Shown here in pieces: positions 1 to 6,115 of a DNA stretch of 55,186 nt. The translations under genes were made by a program, and so were the position numbers. The DNA lies in IMG/VR virus record IMGVR_UViG_3300030098_001384, positions 1-55,186 of that record; one strand, given 5' to 3'. Each line of letters opens with the position of its first letter. Positions within the stretch are counted from its first letter, which is position 1. The DNA is from a virus. The notes below the pieces were generated by a model. That model made no database searches and was not told the origin of the DNA. It worked only from the letters and a program-made list of their open reading frames with translations.

Positions 1-101
1 TTGCAATGGATAGACCACCTGTATGTTTCCTTCTTTCATGGTAAAACTTTTGACCACCAAACACTAAGGTATTGAGACATAGACTACGATATGCACCTAT
101 A
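1..101. repeat. Terminal direct repeat, left copy (assembly overlap)
   Basis: The first 101 bases recur as the last 101 bases of the window (55086-55186). The only difference is position 99 (A) versus 55184 (G). A repeat this short that sits inside a coding frame and reconstitutes an intact gene across the junction is best read as the overlap of a circular assembly. It therefore points to a complete, circularly permuted or terminally redundant genome of about 55,085 bp. A true short direct terminal repeat as in T7 is less likely because it lies inside a reading frame. Confidence 0.93.
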
Positions 102-610
102 AAAGTTTGAAATGCCCATGATCCGTCTAAACTGTTAAATATATCAGTTCTTAATTGTACAATATCCCCATCTTTAACTTTATAATCATGGCTGTTAAAA
201 TGAATTGTTCTCCTTGCTTTTGCACCATTATCCCATGTGGCATCAATAATATCTACATTATCCGTATCAATGTTTTCATTAGCTAATAGTTTTTCTACAT
301 GCTTACTATACAGACTATAATGTGGCACTGTTTTGTACTTAGTAGAATGATTGCCTATAAAGTCTCCTGTATCAGAACGAATAATTGCCTTCTTTCCTTC
401 GGCTACTCTTTCAACCCCTACATCATTTCCATTTATATCTTTACTTTCAAAATAATAATGCAACGGCACTTCCTGTACACCAAAATCAAATAAAGATAAA
501 TCCTTTAAATTTTTATGCACTTTAGTTTCTGGTAGCTCATGAGTAGAAGTACCCATTACCTCATCAACTTGTCTTGTAGTAGTATTATTATTGTTCATTA
601 AATCGTACAT
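1..610 (-). CDS. DUF932-type phage protein, N-terminal part (cut by window end)
   Basis: From ATG at 610 the frame stays open through base 1 and continues in frame from 55149/55085 at the other end of the window. Joined across the 101-base overlap it encodes about 356 residues, ending at 54625. The N-terminus is Asn/Thr-rich (MYDLMNNNNTTTRQ). The centre has the pattern of DUF932 (phage/plasmid-like TIGR03299) proteins: a region reading KAIIRSDTGDFIGNHS, then RRTIHFNSHDYKVKDGD, then SWAFQTFIGAYRSLCLN before FGGQKF. The family is common in phages and plasmids and its biochemical role is unsettled. A good ribosome site (AGGAGAACAAA) precedes the ATG. It is the last large gene of the unit that starts near 2150. 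Confidence 0.85.
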   Translation of the reverse strand, partial: MYDLMNNNNTTTRQVDEVMGTSTHELPETKVHKNLKDLSLFDFGVQEVPLHYYFESKDINGNDVGVERVAEGKKAIIRSDTGDFIGNHSTKYKTVPHYSLYSKHVEKLLANENIDTDNVDIIDATWDNGAKARRTIHFNSHDYKVKDGDIVQLRTDIFNSLDGSWAFQTFIGAYRSLCLNTLVFGGQKFYHERRKHTGGLSIA

Positions 611-634
611 TTTGTTCTCCTATTTTTATTGATT

Positions 635-660
635 AAAAAAACTATTCTTATACAGAATAA
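635..660 (-). terminator. Weak intrinsic terminator candidate
   Basis: On the minus strand a TATTCT / AGAATA stem (654-659 with 643-648) and a 5-base loop are followed by G and then seven T residues (635-641). The stem is only 6 bp, so termination would be partial. It would tune read-through from the 259-residue gene into the DUF932 gene. Confidence 0.4.
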
Positions 661-684
661 GACCAATTGCAAACAAATAATTAA

Positions 685-1464
685 TTATTTTTTATTCTGT
701 ACAGAACTTTTTTTTTCTTTTCCAATATCTCCCACAATATGATGTCGTAAAACTGTTCCGTAAGGTAATTCCTGTACAAAATTATTTAATGTATCTATAT
801 CTTGTTGTGATTGACTGACAATTTTTTGCTGTGGCTGACTGACATTTTTTCTGGTATGTTCCCATTGTAGCCGTACTCTACCATAAGTACCATAACAACC
901 ACCTTGCTCCTCATTGCCTACTAAATCTTTTTTACTGCCATGAGCATGAAACACGATGACAAAATTTCTATCCTTCCTTGCACAAAGATCACAGTCTATA
1001 CAACCAACTTTTTTATTATACTCTGACGGACAACGAACAAATTTTATTTCTTTATGGACAAAGTGTTTTCTGACATTTTTATCGGACAAAGTTACTGTCG
1101 TGGGATAACCTTTATTGTGTACAGCAACAGCATCATTGACATTATCTGTAGAACGATTAATTGTCGTATGCTGTTTACTATCTCTTATTCTGTACAGAAA
1201 GTTAAAGTGAAAGTTTCTATTTTGTTTAAGTGATATATCCTCAAATTTAAAATGAGTATAAGTCCATGATCTACCACCTCGTGGCTTGGCATCTAATACA
1301 GCATCTAGATAATTCCAGTCAATTTGCCCTGTACTGACAGTATCGTTAGGATTCAATGGACAAATTTTAGGGCAAGTACCGAAAACGTCATTTTTGCCAG
1401 AACGATAGGTTACAGCACAATCGGTGGTTTTAATGGCTTGGCTTTTTTTAACTGTTTTTAACAT
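685..1464 (-). CDS. Cys-containing phage protein of unknown function, 259 aa
   Basis: I do not recognise the function. The protein has a cluster VGCIDCDLCARKDRN (around residue 155) followed by a hydrophobic strand and FHAHGSKKDL. The C-x2-C-x2-C plus two His looks like a metal site, and an earlier CPKICPLNP motif lies near residue 31. This layout occurs in phage proteins of unknown role encoded in early regions. The C-terminal quarter is low complexity, with two SQPQQ/SQSQQ-type blocks, and ends in a Lys-rich tail. The ATG at 1464 lies inside the upstream gene, whose stop is at 1448 (17-base overlap), so translation is probably coupled. Confidence 0.7.
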   Translation of the reverse strand: MLKTVKKSQAIKTTDCAVTYRSGKNDVFGTCPKICPLNPNDTVSTGQIDWNYLDAVLDAKPRGGRSWTYTHFKFEDISLKQNRNFHFNFLYRIRDSKQHTTINRSTDNVNDAVAVHNKGYPTTVTLSDKNVRKHFVHKEIKFVRCPSEYNKKVGCIDCDLCARKDRNFVIVFHAHGSKKDLVGNEEQGGCYGTYGRVRLQWEHTRKNVSQPQQKIVSQSQQDIDTLNNFVQELPYGTVLRHHIVGDIGKEKKSSVQNKK

Positions 1465-1648
1465 TAGGGTATCCTCCTACCAAATCCACGTACACTTGTC
1501 CATTAAAATTTGTTTTATTATTATGCTCGTCTTCTACAGATATATAAACTATATCCTCACTGCCATACTCGTGCTGACAACTATTAATTTGTACAATGGC
1601 ATCACTTGGCAATGTTTCTAATGCTTTTATCAATAATTTAACTTGCAT
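1448..1648 (-). CDS. Small phage protein, 66 aa, unknown
   Basis: This short protein begins MQVKLLIKALETLPSDAIVQ. The pattern, a helix followed by 'LP.DA.V', recurs in small phage proteins of unknown function. It overlaps both neighbours: 11 bases with the upstream 56-residue gene and 17 bases with the downstream 259-residue gene. This fits a translationally coupled leftward operon. It has no signal or membrane segment. Confidence 0.7.
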   Translation of the reverse strand: MQVKLLIKALETLPSDAIVQINSCQHEYGSEDIVYISVEDEHNNKTNFNGQVYVDLVGGYPNVKNS

Positions 1649-1808
1649 GTTTCTTTACCTTCTGCTCGGTTATGATTGCTTTACCTTGTACAACCTTAAC
1701 ATCTATTTTCTTTCCTGTACCTAGATGATAACCAATTCGTGCATTTAATTTTATTAGATCAAGATTGTTCTGTACAGTAATAACTTCATGTAATTTAGTT
1801 TTTTTCAT
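1638..1808 (-). CDS. Small basic phage protein, 56 aa, unknown
   Basis: ATG at 1808 follows a clear ribosome site (AAGGAGAATGGGAAA). The product starts MKKTKLHEVITVQNNLDL, ends Lys/His-rich and is basic, unlike most small neighbours. I assign no function. Its stop overlaps the next gene by 11 bases. Confidence 0.65.
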   Translation of the reverse strand: MKKTKLHEVITVQNNLDLIKLNARIGYHLGTGKKIDVKVVQGKAIITEQKVKKHAS

Positions 1809-1830
1809 TTTCCCATTCTCCTTGTCTATT

Positions 1831-1995
1831 TTATTCTTCTTTTATATTTTCTATAATATCACAAATATAAATATCTCCATTCTGTACAGCATTAATTAAA
1901 AATTCTTTATGATCAATAGTGCCATTGTCTAAATTTTCACCTGTTTGTTTATCTACAATTATACTTCCAATGTCTACTATATATCCAGCTACCAT
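1831..1995 (-). CDS. Small acidic phage protein, 54 aa, unknown
   Basis: It begins MVAGYIVDIGSIIVDKQTG and ends in an acidic helix (DIIENIKEE). Two ATGs are possible, at 2001 and 1995. The AAGGAG ribosome site sits 7 bases before 1995 but only 1 base before 2001, so 1995 is the better start. It is the first clear gene after the leader hairpin at 2100-2137. I do not recognise the product. Confidence 0.6.
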   Translation of the reverse strand: MVAGYIVDIGSIIVDKQTGENLDNGTIDHKEFLINAVQNGDIYICDIIENIKEE

Positions 1996-2026
1996 CTCCA
2001 TTCTCCTTGTTTGTACAGAGACACAT

Positions 2027-2083
2027 TTATAATATCTTTAGAAGTGTTTTATTATAATAACAAATATCTTTATAAGTGTTCAT
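2027..2083 (-). CDS. Possible 18-residue leader peptide
   Basis: ATG at 2083 follows a well-spaced AGGAG (AGGAGATACATTT). The peptide is MNTYKDICYYNKTLLKIL, Lys/Tyr-rich. Its DNA holds two near copies of ACACTT(A/C)TAAAGATATT, so it may be a repeat rather than a gene. It sits directly after the 9-bp leader hairpin, so a translated leader is possible. Confidence 0.3.
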   Translation of the reverse strand: MNTYKDICYYNKTLLKIL

Positions 2084-2099
2084 AAATGTATCTCCTATA

Positions 2100-2137
2100 G
2101 TGGCAAGGCTTTCTCTATGCTTACTTTCCCTTGCCAC
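2100..2137 (-). promoter_or_regulatory. Leader RNA hairpin, perfect 9-bp stem
   Basis: GTGGCAAGG (2100-2108) and CCTTGCCAC (2129-2137) are perfect inverted repeats around a 20-base loop. No T-run follows, so it is not a terminator. It lies almost exactly where a transcript from the promoter at 2145-2173 would begin, and just before the AGGAG site at 2092. It may protect the 5' end or control translation. Confidence 0.5.
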
Positions 2138-2144
2138 AACATAA

Positions 2145-2173
2145 ACTAAATCACAACTAAAAATACTTGTCAA
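2145..2173 (-). promoter_or_regulatory. Candidate promoter, leftward (TTGACA-17-TTTAGT)
   Basis: The minus strand has a perfect -35 TTGACA (2168-2173), a 17-base spacer and TTTAGT (2145-2150), four of six consensus bases. It would start the unit running through the 259-residue gene and DUF932. The -35 overlaps the end of the 52-residue gene. Confidence 0.4.
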
Positions 2174-2328
2174 CTATTTTTTCTTTTTTCTAAAATATAA
2201 TCTAAATCATTCTGTGCCTTTTCTTTTGTACTGTACAGAGTAAGGTATTGTTTTGTTTCCGTATTATATATAGCATACATAAAATAATTATTTTGCTCGT
2301 AAGGTAATATTATTAAATCGGCTGACAT
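2170..2328 (-). CDS. Small phage protein, 52 aa, unknown
   Basis: The start is the ATG at 2328 (MSADLIILPYEQNNYFMYAI), just before the stop of the upstream gene and behind a GGAGAA site. The frame is open further upstream only because it runs through that gene. The sequence looks like a small beta-sheet protein with a charged helix at the end (KEKAQNDLDYILEKRKNS). I assign no function. Confidence 0.65.
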   Translation of the reverse strand: MSADLIILPYEQNNYFMYAIYNTETKQYLTLYSTKEKAQNDLDYILEKRKNS

Positions 2329-2329
2329 T

Positions 2330-2560
2330 TTATAAATTATTCTCCCTATGTTCTTTCCATACTTCACTGACAAATTCTTCCAAATACTCCTCTGCATAAT
2401 TAGAGTCAAGTGACAAATCTTTGTATTTATCTGTTGACAAAAGTTTCTCAGCTTGTTTCGTGGCATCGGCAACATCGTCTGACAATTCTTTGACAATTTT
2501 TTCCACAGCTATTTGAAAGTCTATTTCTATCTCTAATATATCTTGCTTGTACTGTGTCAT
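2330..2560 (-). CDS. Small acidic helical protein, 76 aa, unknown
   Basis: ATG at 2560 overlaps the TGA of the upstream gene as ATGA, which decides the start over an upstream alternative. The product (MTQYKQDILEIEIDFQIAVE) is acidic and predicted mostly helical, ending WKEHRENNL. I do not recognise it. Confidence 0.7.
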   Translation of the reverse strand: MTQYKQDILEIEIDFQIAVEKIVKELSDDVADATKQAEKLLSTDKYKDLSLDSNYAEEYLEEFVSEVWKEHRENNL

Positions 2561-3072
2561 AGTTTGTAACCTTCCATTGTAAACCATTTAGGCATAGGCC
2601 TTGACTTTTCCCACTTGGCTATGTCTTTCTTGTCGTTGACATAATATCTCCTGTATGCCCTAACTGCGTTGTTATGGATACGTAACTTAGTAGATTTATA
2701 TTTGTCTGGCATACACTGTGGGTGTGGTGTTTTTTCCGTATCTTGATATTGCAACGTACCCCAATCTGTTTCTCTTAAATCCATAATAACTTGCTGACAT
2801 TTATGTATCTTATTATATCTCCTAGTGTACTCAAAACATAACTCCATGCCATGCTGTACTAACCAACAAAAATTATCAGCACTATCTCCTGCCCATAATG
2901 TACAGGGATGATTTTTATGTACCTCTCTATAAGGCACTAAATGGCCTTGTCCATGTCTATGAAACACAGAACATAACATTTGTGCTGTTTCTAATGGCAT
3001 CTTGACAATGTGCTTGTCACACTGCATTTGTGCTGACTGTACAGGACACTCGTCTAGTACGAATATGTTCAT
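2557..3072 (-). CDS. Conserved phage protein with CDKHIVKM motif, 171 aa
   Basis: It begins MNIFVLDECPVQSAQMQ and contains CDKHIVKMPLETAQML, a signature I associate with a widespread family of phage proteins of unknown function (residues about 18-33). Other likely conserved features are the HKNHPCTLWA segment near residue 52, an aromatic/Cys helix around residue 75 (NFCWLVQHGMELCFEY) and the C-terminal NNAVRAYRRYYVNDK helix. The Cys, His and Asp residues hint at metal binding or catalysis, but none is proven. It ends in an ATGA overlap with the next gene. It is one of the few larger proteins in this tiny-gene block. Confidence 0.75.
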   Translation of the reverse strand: MNIFVLDECPVQSAQMQCDKHIVKMPLETAQMLCSVFHRHGQGHLVPYREVHKNHPCTLWAGDSADNFCWLVQHGMELCFEYTRRYNKIHKCQQVIMDLRETDWGTLQYQDTEKTPHPQCMPDKYKSTKLRIHNNAVRAYRRYYVNDKKDIAKWEKSRPMPKWFTMEGYKL

Positions 3073-3073
3073 G

Positions 3074-3229
3074 TCAATCTCCTTCTAATTCTTCTAAATT
3101 AAAATCTACTCTATCCTCTATACTATTGTCAACCATTACTACATTTCTTATATCGTCTTTAAAAAAACCATAGCACTCTAACTCTTGATTGCATTGTTGT
3201 AGCTTGTGTATTATTTCTTTTACTTTCAT
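3074..3229 (-). CDS. Small acidic protein, 51 aa, unknown
   Basis: ATG at 3229 overlaps the upstream TGA (ATGA). The product MKVKEIIHKLQQCNQELECY has an N-terminal helix and an acidic tail (NLEELEGD). The resemblance to small phage proteins that start MKVKELI.KLQ.. is general only. I assign no function. Confidence 0.6.
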   Translation of the reverse strand: MKVKEIIHKLQQCNQELECYGFFKDDIRNVVMVDNSIEDRVDFNLEELEGD

Positions 3230-3438
3230 TCTACTTTCTCCACTTTAATTTCCCAAGCAAACTCTCCATCATCATTAGAATCTTCAAATGATATGGCATC
3301 ATATACATTGTCATCTCCATAATCATCAATAAAAGTTATGTCTACTTTTAAATGGTGTGGTTTTAAAAGTTTATTAATAACCTCAACACTATTCTCTAAA
3401 GCATTAGATTTATAGCTGTCGTTAAATACTATTTTCAT
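3226..3438 (-). CDS. Small acidic protein, 70 aa, unknown
   Basis: The protein is rich in Asp/Glu, especially in the second half (IDDYGDDNVYDAISFEDSND), and ends IKVEKVE. It overlaps both neighbours: the upstream gene by 17 bases and the downstream one by an ATGA. I do not recognise the function. Its strong negative charge is shared with several genes of this block. Confidence 0.6.
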   Translation of the reverse strand: MKIVFNDSYKSNALENSVEVINKLLKPHHLKVDITFIDDYGDDNVYDAISFEDSNDDGEFAWEIKVEKVE

Positions 3439-3604
3439 AACTCTTTACTCCAAAATAATTTTCCATAACTGTTATCTGATCTTGTATATGTTCTAAATCT
3501 TCTTTCGTTACATCTTCAACTTCATCTAAACAACAGGCAATAGATATACTTGCTTCTTTTACTGCTTCTACTACTTCTGGGGGTGCAATGTAATCTTCGT
3601 TCAT
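3422..3604 (-). CDS. Small acidic protein, 60 aa, unknown
   Basis: It begins MNEDYIAPPEVVEAVKEASI and is acidic, with two adjacent Cys (IACCLDEVEDV). It is probably a small helical bundle. The start overlaps the upstream TGA as ATGA. Confidence 0.6.
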   Translation of the reverse strand: MNEDYIAPPEVVEAVKEASISIACCLDEVEDVTKEDLEHIQDQITVMENYFGVKSYENSI

Positions 3605-3780
3605 AGTTCCACCACCTCCTCTAACTCTGCATCTATATAATCTTGTTTCTCACAACCACACAATTCACCACTGATATGAATGCCACCGTCTTTCACTAAA
3701 ATTTCCCTTGCTTCTTTTTCAGTCTTTGCTTCTATAGTATAGACATAACAGCATGGCACTGTAAAAGTATATTCTTTCAT
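3601..3780 (-). CDS. Small protein with two Cys pairs, 59 aa, unknown
   Basis: The ATG at 3780 has a GGGAGGTGGAACT site and an ATGA overlap with the upstream stop. The product begins MKEYTFTVPCCYVYTIEAKT and later has ELCGCEKQDYIDAE. The CC and CGC clusters could bind a metal. The shape (strand, strand, helix 'TEKEAREIL', strand) resembles a small alpha/beta domain. The function is unknown. Confidence 0.6.
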   Translation of the reverse strand: MKEYTFTVPCCYVYTIEAKTEKEAREILVKDGGIHISGELCGCEKQDYIDAELEEVVEL

Positions 3781-3950
3781 AGTTCCACCTCCCTTAAAAC
3801 TTCTTCCAAATCATCTTCCTCAATTCTATCACATATAAACGAATGGTCAAACTTATATGTGGTTCTCCAATATCTTACCTTTCCATTCTTATCTTCAGTT
3901 TCAAATGTAAGTTCACTCACACATAAACTTGCTAATTCTTCTTTGGTCAT
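3777..3950 (-). CDS. Small acidic protein, 57 aa, unknown
   Basis: The frame MTKEELASLCVSELTFETED continues to a C-terminal run of Glu/Asp (IEEDDLEEVLREVEL). ATGA overlaps link it to both neighbours. It ends VEL like the next gene, whose 3' DNA is similar (GGTGGAACTATGA), which may reflect a local duplication of the ribosome-site/stop region. Confidence 0.6.
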   Translation of the reverse strand: MTKEELASLCVSELTFETEDKNGKVRYWRTTYKFDHSFICDRIEEDDLEEVLREVEL

Positions 3951-4078
3951 TTCCCCTGTCCTCTATATTTTTTCCATAATCTTCTCTTGTTCTTATTCTT
4001 TGGTCTGCTTAAATTGGAATCACCGATAGCTGTTCTTTTTCTAACAGTTTCGTTCCTGTACACAAAGCTACTTCTCAT
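3947..4078 (-). CDS. Very small basic protein, 43 aa
   Basis: This frame runs from ATG 4078 to TGA at 3947 and overlaps the next gene's ATG. The product MRSSFVYRNETVRKRTAIGD is strongly basic (SRPKNKNKRRLWKKYRGQGK), in contrast to its acidic neighbours, so nucleic-acid binding is possible. The coupling supports it as real, but its size leaves doubt. Confidence 0.5.
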   Translation of the reverse strand: MRSSFVYRNETVRKRTAIGDSNLSRPKNKNKRRLWKKYRGQGK

Positions 4079-4250
4079 CTACTTTCTCCTCTAAACTTTG
4101 TAAATAATCTAATACATCATCTATACACTCCCCAATAGTGTAATCTGTACCTTCGTTATCCTTTGGCAATTTTTGTATATCTTTAGGGACACTTCTTTTT
4201 ATATCCCACATATCACAAATTGCAGAAGTTAAATCATTTTTATATATCAT
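4068..4250 (-). CDS. Small acidic protein, 60 aa, unknown
   Basis: The start ATG at 4250 shares a base with the upstream stop (TAATG) and has GGGAG eight bases before it, so it is preferred over the ATG at 4265. The product begins MIYKNDLTSAICDMWDIKRS and ends in an acidic helix. The function is unknown. Confidence 0.6.
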   Translation of the reverse strand: MIYKNDLTSAICDMWDIKRSVPKDIQKLPKDNEGTDYTIGECIDDVLDYLQSLEEKVDEK

Positions 4251-4444
4251 TATACATTCTCCCATTTATCTATCTTCCACAATAAAACTTCAGCAAGTTC
4301 TTTTCTTCCTGCACAGATACCATCACTAATACTTTCTGCTGTATCTTCATCCAAATCGGGATCTGTGTCATCTATCTCTTTCTGTAGATAATCCTTAACT
4401 TTTTGTATTAGCTGATTAGCTAAATCGTCTGGGTTACCTCTCAT
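4250..4444 (-). CDS. Small acidic helical protein, 64 aa, unknown
   Basis: It begins MRGNPDDLANQLIQKVKDYL, followed by a very acidic stretch (EIDDTDPDLDEDTAES) and a final helix. It overlaps both neighbours. I do not recognise it. The charge pattern would suit a DNA-mimic or inhibitor of a host factor, but nothing shows that. Confidence 0.6.
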   Translation of the reverse strand: MRGNPDDLANQLIQKVKDYLQKEIDDTDPDLDEDTAESISDGICAGRKELAEVLLWKIDKWENV

Positions 4445-4607
4445 CTACATTCTCCTCTTTTATATTACTTATTTCCTTATCAGTTAATACTATACCATAC
4501 TCCTCAAGAAATCCATCCTTTACTCCCTGTATGTATTCTTCTTTGTTCTTTGCTGTATAATTATTACCAGACCAACACACAGTTACATCACAATAATATT
4601 CATTCAT
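4434..4607 (-). CDS. Small acidic protein, 57 aa, unknown
   Basis: It begins MNEYYCDVTVCWSGNNYTAK and ends KEISNIKEENVDER. The final ENVDE matches the end of the upstream 67-residue gene (EENVDE), and both share GAGGAGAATGTAGATGA-type DNA. This marks a small duplication that also supplies each ribosome site. Confidence 0.6.
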   Translation of the reverse strand: MNEYYCDVTVCWSGNNYTAKNKEEYIQGVKDGFLEEYGIVLTDKEISNIKEENVDER

Positions 4608-4803
4608 CTACATTCTCCTCTAAATATTTTATATATTTCTCTTGCCAATGTTTACTTAACTCTGTCATAGGAATATACTTATATCCTGTAAGTTTAGCAT
4701 CTTCTTTAACTTCATCTAAATTTCCATAGATTAACCATAAGGCCTGTGTTGGCTTGTTGTTATCATCTACTAAAACATAATCAGTTTCATTTAGTTTAAC
4801 CAT
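4600..4803 (-). CDS. Small protein, 67 aa, unknown; first gene of its unit
   Basis: It starts MVKLNETDYVLVDDNNKPTQ after AAAGGAGAACGGAA. It has a Trp-containing strand (ALWLIYGNLDEVKED) and ends with an acidic helix. It is the first gene after the terminator at 4863-4897, so it needs its own promoter or read-through. The function is unknown. Confidence 0.65.
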   Translation of the reverse strand: MVKLNETDYVLVDDNNKPTQALWLIYGNLDEVKEDAKLTGYKYIPMTELSKHWQEKYIKYLEENVDE

Positions 4804-4862
4804 TTCCGTTCTCCTTTATCTAACCCTTGCACAGCACAAAAACCTTGTCAAGCATTTTTTTC

Positions 4863-4897
4863 AAAAAAAAAAGAGCAGTCTAATTAAAGACCACTCT
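4863..4897 (-). terminator. Intrinsic terminator of the first leftward unit
   Basis: On the minus strand AGAGTGGTCT (4888-4897) pairs with AGACTGCTCT (4872-4881) in a 10-bp stem with two G-T pairs and a 6-base loop, followed by about ten T residues (4863-4871). On the plus strand the same stem has two mismatches, so the signal is oriented leftward. Confidence 0.8.
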
Positions 4898-4960
4898 CTT
4901 TCCTTTGTTGGCATATTTTATACTCCTTGTGTCAATTCACTGAGACAGGTATAATTTTAA

Positions 4961-5076
4961 TCATTTAGCCTGTACTGACATCCTGTGTCCTTTCATGCCT
5001 GAACCAACAAAACTTCCTGAATGAGACTTGACTATACAATGTCTCCAATCAGGAAACTTCTCTATACAGCAAACTC
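4961..5076 (-). other. Protein-like frame without a start codon
   Basis: Just past the winged-helix gene, the +2 frame stays open to TGA at 4961 and has protein-like composition (KFPDWRHCIVKSHSGSFVGS, ending MSVQAK). No ATG, GTG or TTG precedes that stretch. The first ATG (4996) would give only 11 residues. It could be a frameshifted continuation of the upstream gene, a gene with a rare start, or a decayed gene. The remaining DNA from 4898 to 4960 holds only a weak 17-residue frame. Confidence 0.3.
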
Positions 5077-5340
5077 TAGCTGTTCTTCATCCTCTCCATA
5101 TTTACCTTCTTCAAGGCGGTAGTGATATACACCACCAATCCATTTACCAACGACATTTTTTCTGCCGTAAGGTTTTTTTCGTAAACTACGAATACCCGCA
5201 GAAGTTCCTGTTTCTAGATAGCCAATTCTTCTGGATATCTCCTGTACAGAATGCCAACCACCGTCTGCCAATACATCAAGTATTCTTGATGACATTCCTC
5301 TGCGTTTATGGTATGTCTTTTTTTCTTTTTCTTTAGTCAT
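5062..5340 (-). CDS. Putative winged-helix DNA-binding protein, 92 aa
   Basis: The start at 5340 (MTKEKEKKTYHKRRGMSSRI) has an ideal AGGAGAAAGAAG site and overlaps the upstream stop. After a basic tail, residues about 16-75 read as a winged helix: ILDVLADGGWHSVQEISRRI (helix 1 plus recognition-type helix start), GTSAGIRSLRKKPYG (helix 3), then a beta wing ending GGVYHYRL. The tail is acidic. This is a plausible early transcription regulator. I infer the fold from pattern only. It is the last full gene before the terminator at 4863-4897. Confidence 0.6.
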   Translation of the reverse strand: MTKEKEKKTYHKRRGMSSRILDVLADGGWHSVQEISRRIGYLETGTSAGIRSLRKKPYGRKNVVGKWIGGVYHYRLEEGKYGEDEEQLEFAV

Positions 5341-5692
5341 CTTCTTTCTCCTCATATGCGTTAGGGTGTCCATCTCTGACTAAATCTTGCCAAAAGGCTT
5401 TGTGAATTTTTCCTTTATCTTCACCATGCTCTATAGTCATTTGTTGATATTTTAGGTTTGCTTCTTCTATTACTTTGTCATAAGCCCTGTCAAGTTTAGT
5501 TATGGCAGAGTAAGTAACATACTCTACCCCACTTTCGTTAATATCTTGTACAAGAGTTTTGACATGATTTATAAGCAATAGCTGTGCATCAGTAACTTCC
5601 ACCGATTGCACCTTTTCTTTTTTCTTCGCTTTAGCCATATCTTCATTCTCCTTCATTTTTAACTCTTTTTCTAACCATTTTATAAATGACAT
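5333..5692 (-). CDS. Charged helical phage protein, 119 aa, unknown
   Basis: It starts MSFIKWLEKELKMKENEDMA after GGGGAGTAAAATT, and a second possible start (MAKAKKKEK) also has a ribosome site. A Lys-rich segment is followed by long amphipathic helices (LLLINHVKTLVQDI; KLDRAYDKVIEEANLKYQQM) and an acidic tail. The function is unknown. Confidence 0.6.
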   Translation of the reverse strand: MSFIKWLEKELKMKENEDMAKAKKKEKVQSVEVTDAQLLLINHVKTLVQDINESGVEYVTYSAITKLDRAYDKVIEEANLKYQQMTIEHGEDKGKIHKAFWQDLVRDGHPNAYEEKEDD

Positions 5693-5696
5693 AATT

Positions 5697-5858
5697 TTAC
5701 TCCCCTGTCAAATTTTTTTTCTTTTTCTTTTTATAATGATACAATTCATCTGTCAACTCTTTTATTCTTTTGTATGCTTTCCTAAGCTGATCTTGTACTT
5801 CTTTGACATTTTTTCTAAGCAATTCATTTTCATTTACAAGTTTTAAGAGATGTTTCAT
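5697..5858 (-). CDS. Small coiled-coil protein, 53 aa
   Basis: From ATG 5858 the product MKHLLKLVNENELLRKNVKE continues as one heptad-patterned helix into a poly-Lys run (YHYKKKKKKNLTGE). A TTG at 5879 behind GGGG would add seven residues. Probably a short coiled-coil dimer, possibly binding nucleic acid through its basic end. Confidence 0.55.
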   Translation of the reverse strand: MKHLLKLVNENELLRKNVKEVQDQLRKAYKRIKELTDELYHYKKKKKKNLTGE

Positions 5859-5860
5859 GG

Positions 5861-6115
5861 CTATACAGGATCTCCCCAAGGGGTGTACATTTTTATCCTG
5901 TCATCTGGAAGAGTATCTACTTTTACACACAAGCTATTAACAGGCCTAGTTCTTATACGAGGGTTTTCGTCACGAACAGCTTTCGTCATAGTTTCTGTCA
6001 TCAAAAGACACTCTTCCAAATGCAATGGCTCATAGTATACATACTTTGTTAAGTCATCAACAGTAGAACAACTTTTCAAACAAAATGTAATTATGGCGTA
6101 ATAGAAATACTCCAT
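5861..6115 (-). CDS. Small phage protein, 84 aa, unknown
   Basis: It begins MEYFYYAIITFCLKSCSTVD with a hydrophobic, Cys-containing helix that could be a short membrane segment. The C-terminal half is more polar (VNSLCVKVDTLPDDRIKMYT). It meets the upstream gene with a direct start/stop overlap. Not recognised. Confidence 0.55.
   Translation of the reverse strand: MEYFYYAIITFCLKSCSTVDDLTKYVYYEPLHLEECLLMTETMTKAVRDENPRIRTRPVNSLCVKVDTLPDDRIKMYTPWGDPV

Noticed and set aside
4846-4851. TTGACA upstream of the 67-residue gene as a promoter
   Set aside because: No acceptable -10 at 15-19 bases. The nearest TTAGAT is 22 bases away. Not listed as a feature.
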